DNA of 64,000 nucleotides from DATAZK01 sp965199805 (GTDB taxonomy: Bacteria; Actinomycetota; Actinomycetes; Frankiales; Frankiaceae), in the NCBI GenBank assembly GCA_965199805.1, contig CBDATO010000001.1, positions 1,240,001 through 1,304,000 on the forward strand, written 5' to 3'. The translations under genes and the position numbers were made by a program. The notes below the pieces were generated by a model. That model saw nothing but the letters and a program-made list of their open reading frames with translations, was not told where the DNA came from and made no database searches. Every line of letters starts with the position of its first letter. The stretch's first letter is position 1. Positions 54,038-62,180 of this stretch are shown here, in pieces.

Positions 54038-54919
54038 TCATCCGGGCACGGCCCGCAGGTATTCGGGATTGGTGCGGTCGAGGATCGATTGGGTACGCGC
54101 CCGCAGCGTCTCGTCGCTGCGCTCGCTGGGCGCGTGGATCCAGAAGCGGTCGGCCAGTACGGCCTCCACCACCTGCGCCGCGACCTCGGACGGATCGGTG
54201 TAGTCGATCGTCACGCCCGCGGCCTTCATCTGCTGCTCGAGCGCCTCGACGGTCGTGTACGGCGTCTGCCGCGGCTTGACCTTCGCCAGCTCGTCGGGCC
54301 GGGTACGCCACGACTCGAACAGCCCGGTGCGCAGCATGTGCGGGCCGGGGAACAGGAGCGAGCAGCTCACCTTGTCGCTGACCTCGCGGAGCTGGCCGTA
54401 GAGGCACTCGGTGAGCGTGACGACGGCGGCCTTGGTGACCGCGTACTGCACCGAGCCGGGCAGCGGGGAGATGCCGCCGTTGCCGGACGAGGTGTTGACG
54501 ATGTGGCCCTCGTCGCCGCCGGCGAGCAGCGTCGGCACGAAGGCGTTGATGCCGTGGATGACGCCCCAGAGGTTGACCGCGAGGGCCCAGGTCCAGTCGT
54601 TGGCCTCGTGCTCCCACATCCGGCCCTCGGCACCCGCGCCGATGCCCGCGTTGTTGCAGACCACGTGCACCGCGCCGAAGCGCTCGAGGGTGGCGTCGCG
54701 CAGCGCGTTCACCGACTCCTGCGAGGTCACGTCGGCCACCTCGCCGACCACGTCGAGCCCGTCGGCCTGCAGCTCCTTGACCACCTGCTCGACCCGGTCG
54801 GGCATGACGTCGGCCAGCACCACGTGCATGCCCTCGAGCCCGAAGCGGCGGCACATGGCCCGCCCGATCCCGCTGCCTCCGCCGGTGACGACCGCCACCC
54901 GTCCGTCCAGCGATCTCAT
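54038..54919 (-). CDS. Short-chain dehydrogenase/reductase
   Basis: Classical SDR of 293 residues. The cofactor motif TGGGSGIG (residues 12-19), CNNAG (88-92), Ser144/145, Tyr159 and Lys163 form a complete active site. Asp37 (VLADVM) after strand 2 suggests NAD+ preference. The ATG at 54919 overlaps the upstream amidohydrolase stop (ATGA), and the downstream amidohydrolase is coupled or nearly so. It probably oxidises an alcohol intermediate in a catabolic pathway shared with its neighbours. Confidence 0.9.
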   Translation of the reverse strand: MRSLDGRVAVVTGGGSGIGRAMCRRFGLEGMHVVLADVMPDRVEQVVKELQADGLDVVGEVADVTSQESVNALRDATLERFGAVHVVCNNAGIGAGAEGRMWEHEANDWTWALAVNLWGVIHGINAFVPTLLAGGDEGHIVNTSSGNGGISPLPGSVQYAVTKAAVVTLTECLYGQLREVSDKVSCSLLFPGPHMLRTGLFESWRTRPDELAKVKPRQTPYTTVEALEQQMKAAGVTIDYTDPSEVAAQVVEAVLADRFWIHAPSERSDETLRARTQSILDRTNPEYLRAVPG

Positions 54920-56157
54920 GCCGCCCCTCCGAAGCCGACGAAGGCCGGGCACCGCTCGGCGTCGCGTGGCACCTCGCCCACGGTCAGCGGGCGGGAGATC
55001 TCCTCGACCGACGGGCCGAATTGCGCCGCGTACGGCGCCAGCACGTCGAGGTCGAGGCCGTACAGCCGCGCCGCGTTGCCGCCCACCATCGCGGCCGTCT
55101 CCTCCGGCGGGCAGTCGGCGAAGGCGAGCCGGATGGCCTCCCGCGAGAAGGGATGGCTGGCTTCCTTGTGCGGGTAGTCGCTGCCCCACATGATCTTGTC
55201 GACGCCGACCTGGTGGCGCAGCTTCGCCTCGTCGGCCCGCATGAAGCTGGCGCCGACGTGGCACTGCCGGGCCCAGTACTCGCTCGGCTTCAGCGAAAGC
55301 TTCGACACGACCGGCGATCCCCAGACGTGCTCCTGCGAGCCGACCGCCGTGGCCATCCGGTCGAAGAAGTAGTCCAGGCGAGCGAGCTCGCCCGGGATCC
55401 ACGCGGTGCCCTGCTCGGTGAAGACGAACTGCAGGTCGGGGTGGCGCTCCATCGCGCCGGACGTGATCAGGCTGGGCAGCGCCCGGTGCGCCCACCACGT
55501 GACCTCGAGCAGGAACATCACCTGGTCGACGTTCGTCGGGCCCATCGGCGGCGCCGACCCGCCGGCGTGGTGGTTGATCGGCATGCCGAGCTCTTCGCAG
55601 GCGGTCCAGAGCGGGTCGTAGTACTCGAGGTCGTGCAGCTGCGGCAGTCCGCAGCCGTACGGCGTGCCGGGCAGCAGGATCCCGCCGGTCAGGCCGTTGT
55701 CCTTCGCCCAGCGCACCTCGGCGACCGCCGCGTCGATGTCGTGCAGCATGATCTGCGCGATGCCGGCCCGCCGCCCCGGTGTCGCGCGGCAGAAGTCGGC
55801 CATCCAGCGGTTGTGCGCCTGCAGCCCGGCCCAGCGCTTGGTGAGGTCACCGTCGTTCTGCGCGGGCGGCTGCTCGGTCAGCGAGTTCTTCGGGAAGAAC
55901 GGCGGCACCGTGTTGGGGTAGATGACCTCGGCGACGATGCCGTCGGCCTCGAGGTCACGCATCCGGCGATCCGAGTCCCAGTTGCGCTTGCCGTTGTCGC
56001 CGGCGAGGTCCTCGTAGGGCACGACGTACGCGGCCGCCCACGCGTCGAACTCCTCGAGCCACGAACTCTCGAGGTAGGGCCGGTAGTCGAGGACGTCGCC
56101 GCCGCCGTGGCAGTCGGCGGAGACGACGGTGTAGCGCGCGTCGGTCGTATCGGTCAC
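54916..56157 (-). CDS. Amidohydrolase_2 family protein (ACMSD-like)
   Basis: 413-residue TIM-barrel metal enzyme of the amidohydrolase-related family that includes ACMSD and resorcylate decarboxylases. Seen: VSADCHGGG, LQAHNRWMADFC, MPINHHAGG, FLLEVTWWAHRA and IMWGSDYPH, with the last Asp a metal ligand. It is paralogous to the broken gene two positions downstream and heads the amidohydrolase-SDR-amidohydrolase-VOC operon. The likely reaction is hydrolysis or decarboxylation of a cyclic acid. GTG start at 56157 with GAGG upstream; divergent from the SARP regulator. Confidence 0.87.
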   Translation of the reverse strand: MTDTTDARYTVVSADCHGGGDVLDYRPYLESSWLEEFDAWAAAYVVPYEDLAGDNGKRNWDSDRRMRDLEADGIVAEVIYPNTVPPFFPKNSLTEQPPAQNDGDLTKRWAGLQAHNRWMADFCRATPGRRAGIAQIMLHDIDAAVAEVRWAKDNGLTGGILLPGTPYGCGLPQLHDLEYYDPLWTACEELGMPINHHAGGSAPPMGPTNVDQVMFLLEVTWWAHRALPSLITSGAMERHPDLQFVFTEQGTAWIPGELARLDYFFDRMATAVGSQEHVWGSPVVSKLSLKPSEYWARQCHVGASFMRADEAKLRHQVGVDKIMWGSDYPHKEASHPFSREAIRLAFADCPPEETAAMVGGNAARLYGLDLDVLAPYAAQFGPSVEEISRPLTVGEVPRDAERCPAFVGFGGAA

Positions 56158-56182
56158 CAGGACGGTCCTCAGGGTCAGGGAT

Positions 56183-56192
56183 TCACATGTGA
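56183..56192. promoter_or_regulatory. Palindrome in divergent promoter region
   Basis: TCACATGTGA, a perfect 10-bp dyad 26 bases upstream of the amidohydrolase start, in the 125-bp gap facing the SARP gene. GTTGC and GCAAC form a second, looser dyad nearer that gene. Either could control one or both directions. Confidence 0.4.
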
Positions 56193-56282
56193 CGCCGGTC
56201 TCACCGAACGGCGTGCGGCGATCGTGGCACGGTTGCTTGTGTCCCGCAACGATTGGGGGGACGCGACTGCGAGACTGAGCTC

Positions 56283-59200
56283 GTGCGCGTGGCGATCCTC
56301 GGGCCGCTCGCCGTCGAGCACGACGGCAGGCCGGTCCCCATCGGAGGTCAGCGGCTGCGCGCCCTCTTCGCCCGGCTGGTGCTCGAGACGGGCCGCTGGA
56401 TCAGCGCGTCGGCGCTGGTCGACGCGCTCTGGGAGGGCGGCGCCGACCCGACCGCGCCGGCCGACCCGCAGAACGCGCTGCAGTCGCTGGTCTCCCGGCT
56501 GCGCCGGCTGCTGCCGGAGCCCGGCCTCCTGGTGTCGTCGGCCTCCGGTTACCGGCTCGTGCTCGACCCGGCCGACCTCGACGCGACCCGCTTCGAACGC
56601 CTGGCGGCGACCGGCCGGGCGGCCCTGGCGCGCGACGACGACGAGGGCGCCGCGCGGGCGTTGGACGAGGCGCACGCCCTCTGGCGCGGACCGGCGCTGG
56701 CCGATCTCGACGGCAGCGCCTTCACGCAGCCGTACGCCACCCACCTCGAGCAGCTGCGCCGCGCGGCCGACCAAGACCGTTTCGAGGCCGCGATCCGGCT
56801 GGGACGGCACGGCGACGTCGTCCAGCAGCTCGAGACGCTCGTGGCGGCCGACCCGCTGGACGAGCGGGCGTCGGCCCTGCTGATCCGCGCGCTGGCGGCG
56901 GCCGGGCGGCAGGCCGACGCGCTGACCGCGTACGACCGCACCCGCACCCACCTCGTCGACCAGCTGGGGCTGGACCCGTCGCCGGAGCTCGCCGCCGCCC
57001 ATCAGTCGGTGCTCGCCGGCCCACCGCCTGCGCCGCGGCGGCCGGCGGCGCGTGGCAACCTGCCGACCGCGCTGACCAGCTTCGTCGGCCGCGACGCCGA
57101 GCTCGCCCGCATCGAGCAGCTGCTCGCCACCCACCGGCTCGTCACCCTCACCGGTCCCGGTGGCGCCGGGAAGACGCGGCTCGCCGTGGCGGCGGGGCTG
57201 CGGGCCGGCGATGCGCCGTACGGGGTCTGGCTGGTCGAGCTGGCGCCGGTCAGCGACCCCGACGAGGTGCCCGCGGCCGTCCTCGGCGCGCTGTCGGCCC
57301 GGGAGATGAACCTCATCGAGCCCCGGCAGTCCGGTGACCGTGACGTGATGAACCGCCTCGTCGACCAGCTCGCCGGCCGCAGCGCCCTGCTGGTGCTGGA
57401 CAACTGCGAGCACCTAGTCGACGCGGCCGCCCGGGTCGCCGACCGGCTGCTCGCCGCCTGTCCCGACCTGCGCATCCTCGCGACCAGCCGGGAGCCGCTG
57501 GCGATCTTCGGTGAGGCGATCTGTCCCGTGCTCCCGCTGGGCCTGCCGCGCCCCGGGATGTCCGCCGGCGACGCGGTCGCGTACGCGTCGGTACGCCTGT
57601 TCGCCGACCGGGCGGCCATCGTGCTGCCCGGCTTCACCGTGGACGACGCGACGGTCGGGTCCGTCATCGAGATCTGCCGCCGGCTGGACGGCCTGCCGCT
57701 GGCGATCGAGCTCGCCGCCGCCCGGCTGCGCACGCTGCCGCTCGACGTGGTGGCCGAGCGGCTGGAGAGCCGCTTCCGGCTGCTGACCGGCGGCAGCCGT
57801 ACGGCCGCGGCCCGCCACCAGACGCTGCGCGCGGTCGTCGCCTGGAGCTGGGAGCTGCTCACCCCGGACGAGCGGGCGCTGGCCGAGGCCCTCGCCGTGT
57901 ACTCGGGCGGCATCAGCAGCGAGAGTGCGACGGCGGTGAGCGGCACGGACGCCGACGAGACGCTGGAGCTGCTGGCGGCCCTCGCCGACAAGTCGATCCT
58001 GCAGCCCGTGCCCGGCGCCCAGCTGCGCTGGCGGATGCTCGAGACGCTGCGCGAGTTCGGCGTCGAGCGGCTCACCGAGCAGCAGCGCAGCGACGCGGTG
58101 CGGCTCGCGCACGCCGCGTACTTCTGCGCGCTCGCCGAGCATCACGAGCCCTTCCTGCGCGGCCCTCGACAGCTCACCTCGCTGCGGCTGCTCATCCTGG
58201 AGCGTGACAACCTCGGTACCGGCCTGCGCTACAGCGTCGACCGTGGCGACACCGCCCTCGCGGTGCGCTTCGGGGCCGCCCTGGTCTGGTTCTGGCAGCT
58301 GCTCGGCGCCGAGGCCGAGGCCCTCGCCTGGTGCTCGCAGGTGATCCAGATGCCCGACGCCGAGAAGGCGCCGGGCTTCCTCCTGTGCGTCATCGGGTGG
58401 ACGTTCGGCACCTTCGGCTCCCTGGCCGAGCGCGGGGAGACCGGCCGCAAGGTCAGCGCCTTGGCCGAGCAGCTCTCGGCCGATGCCGTCGTGTCCGGTC
58501 ACCCGCTGCTGGTCATGCTCGAGCCGGGCCTCGCCCTGGCGTCGGGAGACATGGAACGCGGCATGCGGGCGATCGCCGACCGGCTCGACCATCCCGACCC
58601 CTGGGCCCGAGCGGCAATGCTGCTCTTCCGCAGCCTGGTGGCCGAGAACTCCGGTGACATCGCGACGCAGCGCCTGTCGCTGGGCCAGGCCCTGAGCAGC
58701 TTCCGCGAGCTCGAAGACCGATGGGGCATCGCCATGTCGCTGGCCATCTCCGCCGGGCTGAAGGTGCTGGACGACGAGTTGCCGGCCGCGGTCGCCGAGT
58801 ACGAGGAGGCCACCGAGCTGCTCGGGGAGCTCGGCTCCGCTGACGACAACGTCTACCTGCTGATGCGGGCGGCGATCGCGTACGAGCGGATGGGTGACCA
58901 GGCCAACGCGGCCCGCAAGCTCGCCCAGGCCCGCGACGTCTCGGAGCGCGACGGCTCCGCGTCGACGCTGGTGATGACGGAGTTCGCGATCGGTCAGCAG
59001 TACCTGCGCAGCGACGACCGGCCGGCCGGGCTCGCCTTCGTCCGGGAGGCGGTCGGGCGCGCCGAGCGCACGCCGCGGGTTGCCCCGCAGGCCCTGGCCT
59101 CCATGTACATCACGCTGGCCGACCTCGAGGGCCACCCACCGGACGACGTCGCCTTCGGTCATCTCGCCCGCGGGTGGGAGCTCGCGACGAAGTCGTTCGA

Positions 59201-59483
59201 CATGCCCGTGGTCGCCCTCGCCGGGGTGAAGCTCGCCGAGCTGACCTGCCGGGGCGGTGACCCGGCGCTCGCCGTCAGGCTGCTGGGCGCCGCCGACTCC
59301 ATCCGCGGCACGCCCGATCGCAGCGACCGCGACGTCGCAGCGGTGCTGGCCGAGGCCAGGTCGGCGCTCGGTGACCGGGTGGACGACGAACTCGCCGCCG
59401 GCCGCGGCCTGAGCCGCGACGAGGCACTGGCCCTGCTGGCCGGGCAGCTGCCGCCGGCTGAGTCAGTCCTGCCGGCCCGCTAG
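56283..59483 (+). CDS. SARP/AfsR-type transcriptional regulator
   Basis: 1066-residue activator. It has an N-terminal OmpR-like winged helix (about 1-90: VAILGPLAVEHDGRPVPIGG, LRALFARLVLETGRW), a bacterial transcriptional activation domain (about 95-245), and an NTPase domain with P-loop G291-T298 (GPGGAGKT) and Walker B ALLVLDNCEHL. A helical TPR-like C-terminal half follows. This is the AfsR layout; such proteins often act locally. Divergence from the amidohydrolase/SDR operon makes that the likely target. I chose the GTG at 56283, where the domain begins. Its last 21 bases overlap the convergent gene. Confidence 0.9.
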   Translation: MRVAILGPLAVEHDGRPVPIGGQRLRALFARLVLETGRWISASALVDALWEGGADPTAPADPQNALQSLVSRLRRLLPEPGLLVSSASGYRLVLDPADLDATRFERLAATGRAALARDDDEGAARALDEAHALWRGPALADLDGSAFTQPYATHLEQLRRAADQDRFEAAIRLGRHGDVVQQLETLVAADPLDERASALLIRALAAAGRQADALTAYDRTRTHLVDQLGLDPSPELAAAHQSVLAGPPPAPRRPAARGNLPTALTSFVGRDAELARIEQLLATHRLVTLTGPGGAGKTRLAVAAGLRAGDAPYGVWLVELAPVSDPDEVPAAVLGALSAREMNLIEPRQSGDRDVMNRLVDQLAGRSALLVLDNCEHLVDAAARVADRLLAACPDLRILATSREPLAIFGEAICPVLPLGLPRPGMSAGDAVAYASVRLFADRAAIVLPGFTVDDATVGSVIEICRRLDGLPLAIELAAARLRTLPLDVVAERLESRFRLLTGGSRTAAARHQTLRAVVAWSWELLTPDERALAEALAVYSGGISSESATAVSGTDADETLELLAALADKSILQPVPGAQLRWRMLETLREFGVERLTEQQRSDAVRLAHAAYFCALAEHHEPFLRGPRQLTSLRLLILERDNLGTGLRYSVDRGDTALAVRFGAALVWFWQLLGAEAEALAWCSQVIQMPDAEKAPGFLLCVIGWTFGTFGSLAERGETGRKVSALAEQLSADAVVSGHPLLVMLEPGLALASGDMERGMRAIADRLDHPDPWARAAMLLFRSLVAENSGDIATQRLSLGQALSSFRELEDRWGIAMSLAISAGLKVLDDELPAAVAEYEEATELLGELGSADDNVYLLMRAAIAYERMGDQANAARKLAQARDVSERDGSASTLVMTEFAIGQQYLRSDDRPAGLAFVREAVGRAERTPRVAPQALASMYITLADLEGHPPDDVAFGHLARGWELATKSFDMPVVALAGVKLAELTCRGGDPALAVRLLGAADSIRGTPDRSDRDVAAVLAEARSALGDRVDDELAAGRGLSRDEALALLAGQLPPAESVLPAR

Positions 59484-60227
59484 CCACTGCTCGAGCGACG
59501 CGTCCTCCCAGTCGGGCGGGCCGACCACCGTGCGCGGCAGCGGAGTCATGAGGTGGGTGTCGCCGCCGGTCACGTACGTGGCCGCCGTCCGCTCCCACTG
59601 CACGAGCCGGTCGTCGGCGTCACCGGTGTCGTCGAGCCCGCGCGCCGCGTCGCGGTTCTGCCTCAGCGTGGTCTGCGCCGGGATCGTCGTCGCCCACACC
59701 ATGACCACCTCATGCGAGTTGGAAAGCACCTCGTACAGGCCGGTCGGCTCGTGCCCGTACTCACGCATCAGCGGCACCCGCTCGCGGACGACCGCCTCCA
59801 GGAAGTCGAGGGGCGCCCCCGGCCTTACGGTCAGCGCCTCGTGCACGAAGAGGCTGCCCTTGACCTCGCGCTCCTCCAGCTCGGCGGTGGTGGGGCTGCC
59901 CGGCACCCCTCCGCACAGCCGGTCGAAGCCGCCGCTGCGCCACTGCGCCGCCGCGTCCCACCAGTCACCGTAGAACGCCTTGCGGCGCTTGAGGTTCATC
60001 CGGTCGACGTTCGCCGCCCAGCCCTGCCAGCCCAGCGTCCCGACGTCCCAGATGTTGACGACCTGGGGCCAGCGCCCTCCGCCGGCGGCGCACACGTAGA
60101 AGCTGCCCTGCAGGTTGAACATCTCCGGCATGCGCAGCACCGGGTCCTTCCAGAGGTGCTCCATGTACGCGTACTGCCCCTGACCGATGATGTCGACGGT
60201 CTCGTGCAGGTAGAGGGCGCGTGGCAT
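59463..60227 (-). CDS. Uncharacterised dimeric-barrel-like protein downstream of ABC exporter
   Basis: 254 residues that look like two ferredoxin-like half-barrels of the NIPSNAP type: RALYLHETVDIIGQGQYAYM and LFVHEALTVRPGAPLDFLEA, each followed by Trp-rich strands (VVNIWDVGTLGWQGWAAN). No catalytic motif is evident. The ATG at 60227 is 17 bases after the permease stop, so it may be the third gene of the exporter operon. It ends inside the SARP gene on the other strand (21-base overlap). Assignment to NIPSNAP is tentative. Confidence 0.6.
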   Translation of the reverse strand: MPRALYLHETVDIIGQGQYAYMEHLWKDPVLRMPEMFNLQGSFYVCAAGGGRWPQVVNIWDVGTLGWQGWAANVDRMNLKRRKAFYGDWWDAAAQWRSGGFDRLCGGVPGSPTTAELEEREVKGSLFVHEALTVRPGAPLDFLEAVVRERVPLMREYGHEPTGLYEVLSNSHEVVMVWATTIPAQTTLRQNRDAARGLDDTGDADDRLVQWERTAATYVTGGDTHLMTPLPRTVVGPPDWEDASLEQWLAGRQD

Positions 60228-60244
60228 GGCGGCAGTATCGCCGG

Positions 60245-61096
60245 TCAGGTCTTGCGCTTGTACGCCCGCACCGCCAGCGGCATGAGCACCGCGAAGATGC
60301 CGAGCGACCAGGCGAGCGTGAGCAGCACCGGACGTCCGGTCTCGCCGCCGAGCATCAGCCCGCGCACCGCCTCCACCAGGTGGGTGAAGGGGTTGACGTG
60401 CACCCACGCCTGCAACCAGCCGGGAAGGGTGTCGACCGGGACGAAGGTCGAGCTGCCGAAGGTGATCGGGAAGAGCAGCAGGAAGCTGATGCCCTGCACG
60501 GCGCCCGGCTCGCGCACCAGCATGCCGATCAGCACGGCGATCCAGCAGAAGCAGAGCGCGAAGAACAGCACCAGCAGTACGCCGGCGAGGGCCATCAGCG
60601 CATTGGTCTGGATCCGGAAGCCGATGATGTAGCCGAAGCCGATCACGAAGACCGACGCGATGACGAAGCGGACCATCTCGCCGACCACCGCGCCGACCAG
60701 CGGTGCCGACCGCGCGATGGGCAGGCTCCGGAAGCGGTCGAAGACGCCCTTGCTGATGTCGTTGTTGAGGTTGACGCCGATCGTCATCGACGCGAAGACG
60801 ATCGTCTGCGCGAGGATCGACGGGATGACGAACTGCAGGTAGTCGTGCCGCGAGCCGGCGACGGCGCCGCCGAAGAGGTAGACGAAAAGCACCACGAAGA
60901 TGATCGGCTGGAGCGTGGCGTCGATCAGCTGCTCGGGCGTACGCCGGATCTTGCGGATGGTGCGGCCGGCCAGCGTGAGGATGTGCGACGCGGAGGCCCG
61001 CACACCACCCGCGCTGCCGTAGGCGACGTCTGCCGAGGCCATGGGGATCGAGCGGGACTGGTCGGAAAGGGGATCGGGAGCGGTCAGGGTGGTCAT
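60245..61096 (-). CDS. ABC-2 type exporter permease (DrrB-like)
   Basis: 283-residue permease with six predicted helices and the ABC-2/DrrB family sequences TIRKIRRTPEQLIDATLQPI, NNDISKGVFDRFRSLPIARS and ITFGSSTFVPVDTLPGWLQ followed by VNPFTHLVEAVRGLMLGG. It would pair with the ATPase whose stop overlaps its ATG (ATGA). DrrAB-type systems export anthracyclines, other drugs or lipids; the substrate is unknown. Confidence 0.92.
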   Translation of the reverse strand: MTTLTAPDPLSDQSRSIPMASADVAYGSAGGVRASASHILTLAGRTIRKIRRTPEQLIDATLQPIIFVVLFVYLFGGAVAGSRHDYLQFVIPSILAQTIVFASMTIGVNLNNDISKGVFDRFRSLPIARSAPLVGAVVGEMVRFVIASVFVIGFGYIIGFRIQTNALMALAGVLLVLFFALCFCWIAVLIGMLVREPGAVQGISFLLLFPITFGSSTFVPVDTLPGWLQAWVHVNPFTHLVEAVRGLMLGGETGRPVLLTLAWSLGIFAVLMPLAVRAYKRKT

Positions 61097-62103
61097 GCCG
61101 CGTCCTCCGTAACTGTGTCGTCGGAGTCTGAGCTGGTGGCGTCACCGGCGCCGTGGCGGCCGGTGAGGGAGAAGAAGACCTCGTCGAGGCTGGGCAGCCG
61201 GAGGGAGAACTCGGCGACGGCGATGCCCTCGGCGGCGAGCCGCACGGCGACGTCGGCGAGCGCGGCGTCGCCGCTGACCGGCACGCTGAGCACCCCGCGC
61301 TGCGGCGACTCCCCCGGCCCGGTGGCGACACCGGAGAGGATCGCCTCGACCGCGCCGAGCTGGGCCGGGTCGACCGGGCGGATCTCAAGCGTCTGCCCGC
61401 CGACGATGTGCTTGAGCTCGTCGGGCGTGCCGGAGGCGATGACGGTGCCGTGGTCGATGACGCAGATCTCGTCGGCCAGCGCGTCGGCCTCGTCCAGGTA
61501 CTGCGTGGTCAGCATGACGGTGGTGCCGTCGGCGACGAGGCCGCGTACGAGGGTCCACATGTCCTCGCGCTTGGACGGGTCGAGGCCGGTGGTCGGCTCG
61601 TCGAGATACATCACGGCGGGCCGTCCGACCAGGCTGGCGGCGAGGTCGAGCCGGCGCCGCATGCCGCCGGAGTAGTGCTTGGCGACCTTGTCGGCCGCCT
61701 CGGTGAGGTCGAAGCTGGCGAGCAGCTCCTTCGCCCGGGCCCGGGCGTCGCGGCGCGGGAGGTCGAGGAGCCGGCCGATGAGCACCAGGTTCTCGGTGCC
61801 GGTGAGGTCCTCGTCCACCGACGCGTACTGGCCGGTGAGCCCGATGGTGCGCCGCACCTTGGCGGCGTCGCGCTGGATGTCGTAGCCGCAGATCCGGGCG
61901 GAGCCGGCGTCGGGCTTGAGCAGGGTGGCGAGGATGCGGACGGCGGTCGTCTTGCCGGCGCCGTTGGGGCCGAGCACGCCGAGGACGGTGCCGGTGCGGA
62001 CGGAGAGGTCGACGCCGCGCAGCGCCTTGGTGTCGCCGAAGGACTTGACCAGGCCTTCCGCCTCGACGGCGTAGGTGTTCTGGTCGGTGTCGCGAAGTGC
62101 CAT
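61093..62103 (-). CDS. ABC exporter ATPase (DrrA-like)
   Basis: 336-residue ATPase of the daunorubicin-resistance type: Walker A GPNGAGKTT, signature HYSGGMRRRLDLAASLVGRP, Walker B VMYLDEPTTGLD and the C-terminal DrrA-specific region (LRLPSLDEVFFSLTGRHG). The ATG at 62103 is the first codon matching the family; the open frame continues upstream only through non-coding dyads. Inverted CTGTCA repeats lie immediately before it, so expression is probably regulated by a dimeric repressor. Confidence 0.93.
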   Translation of the reverse strand: MALRDTDQNTYAVEAEGLVKSFGDTKALRGVDLSVRTGTVLGVLGPNGAGKTTAVRILATLLKPDAGSARICGYDIQRDAAKVRRTIGLTGQYASVDEDLTGTENLVLIGRLLDLPRRDARARAKELLASFDLTEAADKVAKHYSGGMRRRLDLAASLVGRPAVMYLDEPTTGLDPSKREDMWTLVRGLVADGTTVMLTTQYLDEADALADEICVIDHGTVIASGTPDELKHIVGGQTLEIRPVDPAQLGAVEAILSGVATGPGESPQRGVLSVPVSGDAALADVAVRLAAEGIAVAEFSLRLPSLDEVFFSLTGRHGAGDATSSDSDDTVTEDAA

Positions 62104-62113
62104 GCGATCAACA

Positions 62114-62180
62114 TGACAGCCACCACTGTCACGGCGCGCACCGAACACTGTCAGCCCACCCGCGCGGCTGACAGTCAGCC
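62114..62180. promoter_or_regulatory. Nested CTGTCA dyads upstream of DrrAB-like operon
   Basis: Three overlapping symmetric elements: TGACAG-N6-CTGTCA (62114-62131), CTGTCAGCC-N9-GGCTGACAG (62148-62174, perfect 9-bp arms), and GGCTGAC-A-GTCAGCC (62166-62180), which runs into the upstream gene's stop codon. The recurrent half-site CTGTCAGCC suggests binding of a dimeric regulator. CATGTT six bases before the drrA-like ATG resembles the leaderless -10. Confidence 0.6.

Noticed and set aside
59463..59483. Convergent coding overlap as evidence that one gene is false
   Set aside because: Both proteins have coherent coding frames up to the end; a 21-base convergent overlap is within normal range for compact genomes.
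62148..62174. Inverted repeat after the acylase stop as an intrinsic terminator
   Set aside because: The 9-bp stem has no following T-run and its half-site recurs in the exporter promoter, so an operator is more likely, although a dual role is possible.
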